Assembly: GCA_020629355.1 (NCBI GenBank)
Contig: JAHDDM010000060.1
Location: 1 to 7,308, forward strand
Length of the DNA: 7,308 nucleotides
From: Rhodospirillaceae bacterium
GTDB lineage: Bacteria; Pseudomonadota; Alphaproteobacteria; JABSOH01
Direction: 5' to 3'
In this document: piece by piece, positions 1 through 5,230 of the stretch
How the letters are laid out: every line of letters begins with the position of its first letter
How positions within the stretch are numbered: position 1 is the first letter of the stretch
The notes under the pieces: model-generated
The model's database searches: none
Told to the model about the DNA's origin: nothing
What the model saw: the letters and a program-made list of their open reading frames with translations, nothing else
Made by a program: the position numbers and the translations under genes

Positions 1-59
1 AGAAAAAGACTTAGGTAGTTATCTGGGTCAGCCCCTTTAAGAAATGTGTTATCGCTCAT
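1..59 (-). CDS. Possible N-terminal fragment of an unrecognised protein, cut by the window edge
   Basis: On the minus strand an ATG at 59 opens a frame that stays open for 19 codons to the window edge, beginning MSDNTFLKGADPDNYLSLF. The stretch has no stop and a protein-like composition, and it lies 90 bp downstream of mltG in the same direction, so it could be the next gene of that transcription unit. Against it, there is no Shine-Dalgarno sequence just before the ATG (the bases there read CCTTGCCCGCC) and the fragment is too short to recognise a family. In many Alphaproteobacteria yicC follows mltG, but this N-terminus does not resemble YicC. It could equally be a chance open frame. Confidence 0.35.
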   Translation of the reverse strand, partial: MSDNTFLKGADPDNYLSLF

Positions 60-63
60 GGCG

Positions 64-128
64 GGCAAGGTTCTACCGTGGCCTGAAAAAACATGCTCGC
101 CCTTGCCAAAACACCAAAGGCGTTTTGG
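64..128 (-). other. Hairpin downstream of mltG with an overlapping alternative pairing
   Basis: The arms CCAAAAC (106-112) and GTTTTGG (122-128) are inverted repeats. Read as minus-strand RNA the helix extends through one G-U wobble and two C-G pairs to ten pairs closing on a UUU loop. On the plus strand the same position would be an A-C mismatch, so the structure favours the mltG transcript. A second inverted repeat, 101-107 with 64-70 (GGCAAGG/CCTTGCC on either strand), shares bases 106-107 with the first and cannot form fully at the same time. A six-U run follows in the minus direction (91-86) but sits 14 bases beyond the first hairpin, so this is not a canonical intrinsic terminator. It may attenuate, stabilise a 3' end or do nothing. 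Confidence 0.3.
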
Positions 129-149
129 TTAATGCAGAAAAAAATTCAG

Positions 150-1148
150 CTATCTTAGCTTTTTGCGCAAAGCATTCAGCTTCGCAACATTGGCATTGTG
201 TTCTTTGAGTGTTACTGCAAAACGATGCCCGCCTTCCCCATCCGCAACAAAGAAAATATAGTCTGTGGTCTTAGGATTCAGTGTTGCCTTTACAGCCGCC
301 AGACCGGGATGCGCAATCGGAGTTGGCGGCAAGCCTTTACGATAATAGGTATTATGATCGTGGGGAAACTTCCAGTCTTTGCGCAATAGGCGGCGCTCGA
401 TTTTCCCCAAACCCGCAGAAATGGCATAAATCACCGTAGGATCAGATTGCAGTTTCATGTCTTTCCGCAAACGGTTCAGAAACACCCCCGCAATGGTCGG
501 CATTTCGGATTCTCTCACGGCCTCTTTCTCGACAATCGAGGCCAAAATCAGCACCTCGTCGAGGCTCTTTAGCGGATAATCATCAGGGCGTTTATCCCAC
601 AGAGATTGAATCGCCTCTTGCCATTTCCCCTGCATCATCTCGATGAGCTTTTGGCGTGATGTGCCCTTTTCATAGTGATAGGTCTCTGGCATGATTGAGG
701 CCTCAGCGAGGCTATCTGGTGTCTTGCCAGAAAGCTGATTATTGCCGCGTAATCGCCCCAAAATCTGCTGTGAACTCAAACCCTCTGGAATGGTGATACT
801 ATAAAGGTGGGTTTTGCCTTCCACCAGCATAGCCAGCACCTGAGCAGGCGAGACCCTTTGGGGAAAGCGATAATTTCCCGCCTTGAGGCGTTGTCCCACC
901 CCTTGCAAACGTGCAATCAGCCGAAAGGTCAGCGCATCCTCAATAATGCCCTGTTCCTCAAGACTACTGCTAATTGCATTCAGACCATGACCTGCTGTAA
1001 GATGGAACTCTTGATATTGCCGCAAAGGTCCCGCAGCATGATGAGCGCGGTAGCGGGTTTCAATAATAAAGACAAGCGCAACAAGCCCTGCTACCAAGAC
1101 GATAGCGACACTGAAAAGCAGACGATATTTGGACAGCAGAGATAACAT
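150..1148 (-). CDS. mltG: Endolytic murein transglycosylase MltG (YceG family)
   Basis: MltG is an inner-membrane lytic transglycosylase that cleaves nascent peptidoglycan strands internally and is thought to end glycan polymerisation. The 332-residue protein is of normal family length. It has a short cytoplasmic N-terminus, one membrane segment at about 10-29, a LysM-like region (about 45-120) and the YceG catalytic domain (about 120-330). The family motifs are present: ILASIVEKEA at 201-210, with Glu207 matching the catalytic Glu218 of E. coli MltG as I recall it, LQSDPTVIYA at 233-242, NTYYRKGLPPTPIAHPG at 266-282, and FVADGEGGHRF at 300-310. The ATG at 1148 is chosen because an in-frame TAA lies just upstream (at 1161-1163) and the membrane helix begins at the right distance. 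No ribosome binding site precedes it (see the promoter entry). In many Alphaproteobacteria mltG follows acpP-fabF; here its upstream neighbour is divergent, so that linkage is absent. Confidence 0.95.
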   Translation of the reverse strand: MLSLLSKYRLLFSVAIVLVAGLVALVFIIETRYRAHHAAGPLRQYQEFHLTAGHGLNAISSSLEEQGIIEDALTFRLIARLQGVGQRLKAGNYRFPQRVSPAQVLAMLVEGKTHLYSITIPEGLSSQQILGRLRGNNQLSGKTPDSLAEASIMPETYHYEKGTSRQKLIEMMQGKWQEAIQSLWDKRPDDYPLKSLDEVLILASIVEKEAVRESEMPTIAGVFLNRLRKDMKLQSDPTVIYAISAGLGKIERRLLRKDWKFPHDHNTYYRKGLPPTPIAHPGLAAVKATLNPKTTDYIFFVADGEGGHRFAVTLKEHNANVAKLNALRKKLR

Positions 1149-1158
1149 GAGATATGAT
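1130..1158 (+). promoter_or_regulatory. Predicted sigma70-type promoter for the 1193 gene and sel1 unit
   Basis: TGGACA (1130-1135) matches the -35 consensus at five of six bases, and TATGAT (1153-1158) matches the -10 at five of six, with an ideal 17-bp spacer. Predicted start of transcription is near 1165, giving a leader of about 28 bases. The -35 lies inside the mltG coding region, and the -10 sits directly against the divergent mltG -10, so the two promoters overlap and polymerase probably cannot occupy both at once. Confidence 0.5.
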
Positions 1159-1159
1159 G

Positions 1160-1188
1160 ATTATATAACATATCATAATCAGTAGAAA
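1160..1188 (-). promoter_or_regulatory. Predicted mltG promoter, near-leaderless
   Basis: On the minus strand a perfect -10 hexamer TATAAT occupies 1165-1160. The -35 position at 17-bp spacing reads TTTCTA (1188-1183), only three of six consensus bases. The predicted transcript would start near 1153, leaving about five bases before the ATG at 1148 and no room for a Shine-Dalgarno sequence. This fits the absence of any purine-rich site upstream of mltG. The -10 assignment is what the sequence shows; the start point is inferred from consensus spacing. Confidence 0.45.
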
Positions 1189-1192
1189 GCCC

Positions 1193-1444
1193 ATGCGTAA
1201 GACACCTGATGAAATTTTGATCGAGTTGATCCAACAGGGTGGCTATATTAAAGTCTCAGCGGTGGATGCCAAGACGGGACTTGAGGTCAGCATTGTCGGT
1301 GATCCGAAGCAATCACAAAGGGCATTAGAGACGGCGGCGATACGGAAGCTACAGTACGTTCGCCGCCAGAGACGCAAGCAACGCGAAGCCGCCATGTCAC
1401 GGGGAACGCAAAAATATCGCTCGACAAGCGGTTGGGATATGTAG
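1193..1444 (+). CDS. Small conserved alphaproteobacterial protein (DUF6898-like)
   Basis: This 83-residue protein has a core (about 17-57) with the pattern GGYIKVSAVDAKTGLEVSIVGDP, then an alanine/leucine-rich helix and KLQYVRRQ, followed by a strongly basic tail (57-76) rich in Arg, Lys and Gln. From memory the core matches a small uncharacterised family found in Alphaproteobacteria, now labelled DUF6898; the label was not checked. The strand-rich core with 'VDAKTGxEVSIVGDP' suggests a small compact beta domain, and the basic tail could bind nucleic acid or an acidic partner, but that is inference. There is no signal peptide or membrane segment, so it is probably cytoplasmic. Its ribosome binding site is weak (AGAAAG at 1184-1189). 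It lies 22 bp before the Sel1 gene and probably shares a transcript with it. Confidence 0.75.
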   Translation: MRKTPDEILIELIQQGGYIKVSAVDAKTGLEVSIVGDPKQSQRALETAAIRKLQYVRRQRRKQREAAMSRGTQKYRSTSGWDM

Positions 1445-1454
1445 GCACTAATAC

Positions 1455-1459
1455 AAAGG
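1455..1459 (+). promoter_or_regulatory. Ribosome binding site of the Sel1-repeat gene
   Basis: AAAGG lies seven bases before the ATG at 1467 and supports that start. The upstream gene ends at 1444, so no separate promoter is needed in the 22-bp gap and none is evident. Confidence 0.55.
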
Positions 1460-1466
1460 TATCATC

Positions 1467-2354
1467 ATGAAAAAAAGTATTGCTCTGCTGCCTACAATGA
1501 TACTGTTCAGCCTGTTTTTTTGTATTGCCACAGAAACTCAAGCTTCTGAGAACCTTGATGCCATACGCCTTTTCGCTAAACAGGGTGATGCTGAATCCCA
1601 ATATAGACTGGGTGTATTTTATGCTCTGGGTGATGGCGTTCGTCAAGATAAGGCAAAAGCAAAAAAATGGTTTATTAAAGCAGCAGAACAAGGTCACGCA
1701 ACCGCACAGGTAGAGATCGGCAGGATGTATTTTGTTGGCGATAACATGCCCCAAGATTACAATCTAGCCAAAAAGTGGTTTGTCCAAGCTGCCGAGCAAG
1801 ATCATGTTTTCGGGCAGTTTTTTCTTGGTAAAATGTATCAAAAAGGCACAGGCGTTACTGAGGATCAGCAACAAGCCAGAATTTGGTATCGCCGTTCTGC
1901 CGAACAAGGGTATGCTCTTGCGGAACAACAACTGGCTATAATGTATTATTATGGTCAGGGTGGGGAGCAGAATTATACAGAAGCGCGAAAATGGTTTAGC
2001 AAAGCGTCCAAACAGGGTGATGCTGAGTCTCATTTCTTTCTTGGTGCTATGCTACACAATGGCGAAGGCGTCGAGCGAGATTACACTAAAGCGAAAGAAT
2101 GGTTCGTTAAAGCGGCTAAACAAGGTCATGCTACCGCGTTCACTTTTCTTGGCTTGATGTATTACTATGGCAAGGGTGTCGAACAGAACCCTGCAAAGGC
2201 TTCTATACAGTTCGCTGCTGCCAACAAACTGGGTTTCAGCAAAGCCTTAGAAACGCGCAATCAGCTCATGCCAAACTTGACAGAATACCAGACCAGCGAA
2301 TCAGAACGATTGGCTTCTGTCTGTGTGGAAAACCCTGAACCGTGGTGTTTTTGA
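1467..2354 (+). CDS. Secreted Sel1-repeat (TPR-like) protein
   Basis: The 295-residue protein begins with a signal peptide (Lys-Lys, then a hydrophobic core at about 4-20) with probable cleavage after Ala26 (TQA|SEN). Cys19 is not in a convincing lipobox, so periplasmic export is more likely than lipidation. Residues 42-257 are six Sel1-like repeats of exactly 36 residues, starting at 42, 78, 114, 150, 186 and 222. Each follows the pattern A-x-x-x-x-LG-x-MY-x-x-G-x-GV-x-x-(D/N)-x-x-KA-x-x-WF-x-KAA-x-QG. Such arrays form alpha-solenoids that scaffold protein complexes; in bacteria they are often envelope- or signalling-related. The tail (258-295) leaves the repeat pattern and carries Cys286 and Cys294, which could form a disulfide in the periplasm. 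Partner and role are unknown. Its stop is three bases from the stop of the convergent gene. Confidence 0.9.
   Translation: MKKSIALLPTMILFSLFFCIATETQASENLDAIRLFAKQGDAESQYRLGVFYALGDGVRQDKAKAKKWFIKAAEQGHATAQVEIGRMYFVGDNMPQDYNLAKKWFVQAAEQDHVFGQFFLGKMYQKGTGVTEDQQQARIWYRRSAEQGYALAEQQLAIMYYYGQGGEQNYTEARKWFSKASKQGDAESHFFLGAMLHNGEGVERDYTKAKEWFVKAAKQGHATAFTFLGLMYYYGKGVEQNPAKASIQFAAANKLGFSKALETRNQLMPNLTEYQTSESERLASVCVENPEPWCF
1590..2237 (+). repeat. Six tandem 108-bp Sel1 repeat units
   Basis: The repeats encoding residues 42-257 keep a strict 108-bp register with no insertions or deletions. Units 1-2 resemble units 5-6 most closely: a 17-base string AAACAGGGTGATGCTGA occurs at 1578-1594 and again at 2010-2026, exactly 432 bp (four units) apart, and the following boundary EQGHATA/KQGHATA is also shared. 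This suggests duplication of a block of units rather than independent growth one unit at a time. Confidence 0.8.
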
Positions 2355-2357
2355 AGT

Positions 2358-3122
2358 TTATTCTTCTGTATAGAAGATGTTTTGTTCCTGCAAAGTCGCA
2401 ACAAAGTCTGTTTTGATCGTGGCAAGTCTCTCAGGCCTACGGTGGCGAAACACGACATTCACCAGATAATTTCCTGCTTCATCTTGGCGGGGATAGCTGC
2501 CGATTTCCAGACCTGAATTTGCCTCTTCAAGCTGTTGCAGCATTTCAGCAATTTCTGATTCAGCCTTATGGATGGTGACGCTAAACAGCTGCCATGTCGT
2601 GCCTTGAGCAATCCTGCCAGAAACTAACAGGCCATCGAACATGGTGCGCATAATGCTGGGGACACCTGGCAGAACATAGACATTTTGGCACTGAAAACCT
2701 GGTGCGCCAGAATCGGTATTTTCGATGAGTGTTGCCGTAAGCGGCATATGTGCCATTTGCTGGCGTGCCGTATTATACGGTAAATTACGCCTTTGGTAAT
2801 AGGCACCGAGTATCGCATCCGCCTCGGAATGCAGACCGTATTCCTGTCCAAATGCCTTGGCAATACAGGCGGCGGTAATATCATCGTGGGTAGGGCCTAT
2901 CCCGCCAGTGGTAAAGACATAATCGTACTGTTCTGCTAATGCCCGAACGGCAGCAATAATAGCGTTTTGCATATCTGGTACAATACGCACCTCCAGCACA
3001 TCTATCCCATGCGTAAAGAGCTTGCGCGCAATGGCATGGATGTTTTTATCTTCTGTACGTCCGCTGAGAATTTCGTTGCCAATAACCAGAATAGCGGCAT
3101 TTGGGATGGTTTGTTCGGTCAT
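2358..3122 (-). CDS. CinA-type molybdopterin-binding-domain protein (COG1058), stand-alone
   Basis: This 254-residue protein has the MoaB/Mog-like domain found at the N-terminus of CinA (competence/damage-inducible protein A). Visible motifs are IGNEILSGRTEDKN (14-27), TTGGIGPTHDD (71-81) and the APGF-x4-VYVLPGVP region (140-155). The C-terminal PncC-type nicotinamide-mononucleotide deamidase domain of full-length CinA is absent, as in many proteobacterial stand-alone members. The fold resembles molybdopterin-binding proteins, while ADP-ribose pyrophosphatase activity has been reported for related CinA domains, so its substrate here is open. The frame continues upstream to an ATG at 3314, but the ATG at 3122 is preferred. 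Conserved sequence begins just after it, and the longer form would overlap acs by 118 bp with an atypical leader. It is divergent from acs and convergent with the Sel1 gene. Confidence 0.88.
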   Translation of the reverse strand: MTEQTIPNAAILVIGNEILSGRTEDKNIHAIARKLFTHGIDVLEVRIVPDMQNAIIAAVRALAEQYDYVFTTGGIGPTHDDITAACIAKAFGQEYGLHSEADAILGAYYQRRNLPYNTARQQMAHMPLTATLIENTDSGAPGFQCQNVYVLPGVPSIMRTMFDGLLVSGRIAQGTTWQLFSVTIHKAESEIAEMLQQLEEANSGLEIGSYPRQDEAGNYLVNVVFRHRRPERLATIKTDFVATLQEQNIFYTEE

Positions 3123-3134
3123 GGCTTTGTCCGC

Positions 3135-3163
3135 TTGAAACTGTTTCAGGATGAAACTATACT
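3135..3163 (+). promoter_or_regulatory. Predicted acs promoter (sigma70-type)
   Basis: TTGAAA (3135-3140) and TATACT (3158-3163) each match the -35 and -10 consensus at five of six positions, with a 17-bp spacer. Transcription is predicted to start near 3170, giving a leader of about 27 bases that contains the GGAG ribosome binding site at 3186-3189, seven bases before the acs ATG. This is the best-formed promoter in the window. Confidence 0.6.
3136..3157. promoter_or_regulatory. Perfect palindrome plus third half-site over the acs promoter (candidate operator)
   Basis: TGAAAC-T-GTTTCA (3136-3148) is a perfect 13-bp palindrome. A further TGAAAC half-site occurs at 3152-3157, 16 bp after the first. 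The palindrome covers most of the predicted acs -35 and the third half-site ends at the base before the -10, so a bound dimer would block acs and also the start region of the divergent gene. The GAAAC/GTTTC arms recall operators of some TetR-family fatty-acid regulators such as PsrA, but the spacing differs and no regulator gene is in the window. Operator function is inferred. Confidence 0.4.
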
Positions 3164-3183
3164 TTTGAGTAATAAGATATAAA
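3156..3183 (-). promoter_or_regulatory. Predicted promoter of the CinA-like gene
   Basis: On the minus strand TTTATA (3183-3178) and TATAGT (3161-3156) make a plausible -35/-10 pair with a 16-bp spacer. They match consensus at four and five of six positions. The start would fall near 3149, about 27 bases before the ATG at 3122. The -10 overlaps the divergent acs -10 over the same AT-rich bases, so the two promoters would compete. Confidence 0.35.
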
Positions 3184-3196
3184 TCGGAGCAATACC

Positions 3197-5125
3197 ATGA
3201 CGAACGAGACCTATCCTCCACAGACTGATCAGGGCTTAATGGACTTTGCGGATTATCAACGCGAATATCAGCGCTCTCTGGATGATCCCGATGGTTTCTG
3301 GCGTGAACGTGCACGAGACCTTGATTGGGTGCAGTTTCCCTCTAAAATCAAAAACACCAGCTTTGTCCGTGATAATCTTAGTATCCAGTGGTTTGAAGAC
3401 GGTATTCTGAATGTCACGACAAATTGCATTGACCGTCATCTTGAAACCAAAGCAGATCAAACCGCAATTATTTGGGAGGGGGATGATCCTTCTGAGCAGG
3501 CCAATATCAGCTACCAAGAACTGCATGATCACGTCTGCCGTTTGGCGAATGCCCTGAAAGCACGTGGTATTGGTAAGGGTGATCGGGTTTCGCTCTATAT
3601 GCCCATGATCCCCGAAGCCGCCTATGCCATGCTGGCCTGTGCCCGTATCGGTGCCATACATTCGGTGGTGTTTGGCGGTTTTTCACCAGCCGCCCTTGCA
3701 GGCCGAATTCAGAACAGCGAAGCCTGTGCAGTGATTACGGCGGATATAGGTGTTCGTGGCAACAAACCAATTCCCTTAAAAGCCAACGTTGATGCTGCCT
3801 TGGAAAGCTGTCCTGATGTCCATACAGTGTTCTGTTTGCGCTATAAAAACGCCGATATTGACTGGATCGACGGGCGAGATGTTGACTATGCAGTTGCAGT
3901 TGCAGAACAGCCCGCTATATGCGCGCCTGAGCCGATGAATGCCGAAGACCCGCTATTCATTCTGTACACTTCGGGTTCAACAGGGACACCAAAAGGTGTC
4001 TTGCACACCACAGGCGGCTATCTTTTGTATGGCTTAACGACATTCAAGCATGTCTTTGGTTATCAATCAGGTGATGTCCACTGGTGTACTGCTGATGTCG
4101 GCTGGATTACGGGACATACCTATGTTGTCTACGCACCGCTTGCGTGTGGTGCGACAACAGTGATGTTTGAAGGTGTGCCAAATTACCCCGATGCTGGACG
4201 GTTCTGGCAGGTTTGCGACAAGCATCAAGTGAGCATTTTCTTCACTGCCCCAACGGCTTTGCGCTCGCTGATGCGCGAGGGCAACGATTGGGTGCAGAAA
4301 CATGCACGGAAGTCTATTCGTGTGCTGGCGTCGGTGGGTGAGCCCATCAATCCTGAGGCGTGGCGTTGGTTCTATGAAGTCGTTGGCGAAAAGCGCTGTT
4401 CCATTGTTGATACCTGGTGGCAGACGGAAACTGGTGGCGCCATGATAGCACCGCAAATTGGCGTTCATACTCTGAAACCTGGCTCGGCAACAAGGCCAAT
4501 GTTTGGCGTAAAACCGATGATCGTTGATGATCAGGGATGCGAATTACACGGTGCGGCAGAGGGCAATCTGTGCATTGCCGATAGCTGGCCTGGACAGATG
4601 CGCACGGTCTATGGCAATCATGCCCGCTTTGGCGAGACCTATTTTTCTGCTTTTGAGGGTCTCTATTTTACTGGAGACGGCGCAAAACGAGACGAAGACG
4701 GTGACTATTGGATTACAGGACGGGTGGATGACCTGATCAATGTTTCAGGGCATTTGTTGGGTACTGCCGAAATTGAAAGCGCACTGGTGCTACACCCTGA
4801 TGTTGCCGAGGCCGCTTTGGTCGGCTATCCCCATGATGTGAAGGGCAATGGCCTGTATGCTTATGTCACGCTGATGCAGGGCTCTGAAGCCAGTCCAGAA
4901 CTGGAAAAGGCTCTTCGGGTATTGGTGCGCAAAGAAATTGGCCCTGTCGCAGCAGTGGACGTAATCCAATGGGCGCCAGCCCTGCCGAAAACCCGCTCAG
5001 GAAAAATCATGCGCCGAATTTTGCGCAAAATCGCGGCGAATGACTATGGCGACTTGGGAGACACCTCGACTTTAGCAGACCCTAGTGTGGTGGATAGCCT
5101 GATTGAAACGCGGGTGACAACCTAA
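3197..5125 (+). CDS. acs: Acetyl-CoA synthetase (AMP-forming)
   Basis: Acs converts acetate, ATP and CoA to acetyl-CoA through an acetyl-AMP intermediate, letting the cell use or recover acetate. At 642 residues it is close to the 652 of E. coli Acs. The N-terminal adenylation domain holds [19 protein letters not shown] (257-275), the acetate-pocket motif [10 protein letters not shown] (405-414; Trp408 aligns with Trp414 of Salmonella Acs) and [20 protein letters not shown] (490-509). Asp511 is the hinge, and the C-terminal lid carries [11 protein letters not shown] (597-607). Lys603 there is the catalytic lysine that acetylation inactivates in characterised enzymes. Leu520 occupies the place of Salmonella Arg526 in the SGH(R) motif, which is unusual among bacterial enzymes but seen, from memory, in ACSS2-type enzymes. 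The start at 3197 is supported by GGAG at 3186-3189. No terminator is evident behind it. Confidence 0.97.
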   Translation: MTNETYPPQTDQGLMDFADYQREYQRSLDDPDGFWRERARDLDWVQFPSKIKNTSFVRDNLSIQWFEDGILNVTTNCIDRHLETKADQTAIIWEGDDPSEQANISYQELHDHVCRLANALKARGIGKGDRVSLYMPMIPEAAYAMLACARIGAIHSVVFGGFSPAALAGRIQNSEACAVITADIGVRGNKPIPLKANVDAALESCPDVHTVFCLRYKNADIDWIDGRDVDYAVAVAEQPAICAPEPMNAEDPLFILYTSGSTGTPKGVLHTTGGYLLYGLTTFKHVFGYQSGDVHWCTADVGWITGHTYVVYAPLACGATTVMFEGVPNYPDAGRFWQVCDKHQVSIFFTAPTALRSLMREGNDWVQKHARKSIRVLASVGEPINPEAWRWFYEVVGEKRCSIVDTWWQTETGGAMIAPQIGVHTLKPGSATRPMFGVKPMIVDDQGCELHGAAEGNLCIADSWPGQMRTVYGNHARFGETYFSAFEGLYFTGDGAKRDEDGDYWITGRVDDLINVSGHLLGTAEIESALVLHPDVAEAALVGYPHDVKGNGLYAYVTLMQGSEASPELEKALRVLVRKEIGPVAAVDVIQWAPALPKTRSGKIMRRILRKIAANDYGDLGDTSTLADPSVVDSLIETRVTT

Positions 5126-5230
5126 TTATATTGGACTATTTTTCCTTGTACTGAGTGATTTTGGACTAAAACCAGTATTAAAGAATAATTTGACGACACT
5201 ACCTAAATTAAAATCCTCAGGGACACCATC
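5126..5230 (+). promoter_or_regulatory. AT-rich acs-phosphohexomutase spacer with direct repeats and a candidate promoter
   Basis: The 105-bp spacer has no GC-rich terminator hairpin. The octamer TTGGACTA occurs at 5131-5138 and 5161-5168, exactly 30 bp (about three helical turns) apart. A possible promoter uses TTGGAC (5161-5166, three of six) with AATAAT (5184-5189, five of six) at 17-bp spacing; TTGACG at 5190-5195 has no well-spaced -10. AGGGA (5219-5223) is a good ribosome binding site seven bases before the ATG at 5231. The octamer pair could bind a regulator or be chance. Confidence 0.35.

Noticed and set aside
44..208. Plus-strand frame of 54 codons starting at 44
   Set aside because: It overlaps the 3' end of mltG antisense, has no ribosome binding site and looks like a chance frame.
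1287..1754. 155-codon minus-strand frame across the small gene and the start of the Sel1 gene
   Set aside because: It runs opposite two supported genes, has Cys/Phe-rich low-quality composition and resembles no family.
2362..2377. Hairpin TCTTCT-GTAT-AGAAGA followed by TGTTTTG as a terminator for the Sel1 gene
   Set aside because: The six-pair stem is AT-rich and weak, the T-run is broken, and it lies within the coding end of the opposite gene.
3123..3314. Longer form of the CinA-like protein starting at 3314
   Set aside because: The additional 64 residues are antisense to the 5' end of acs, have a composition unlike the rest, and precede the family's conserved start; the ATG at 3122 fits better.
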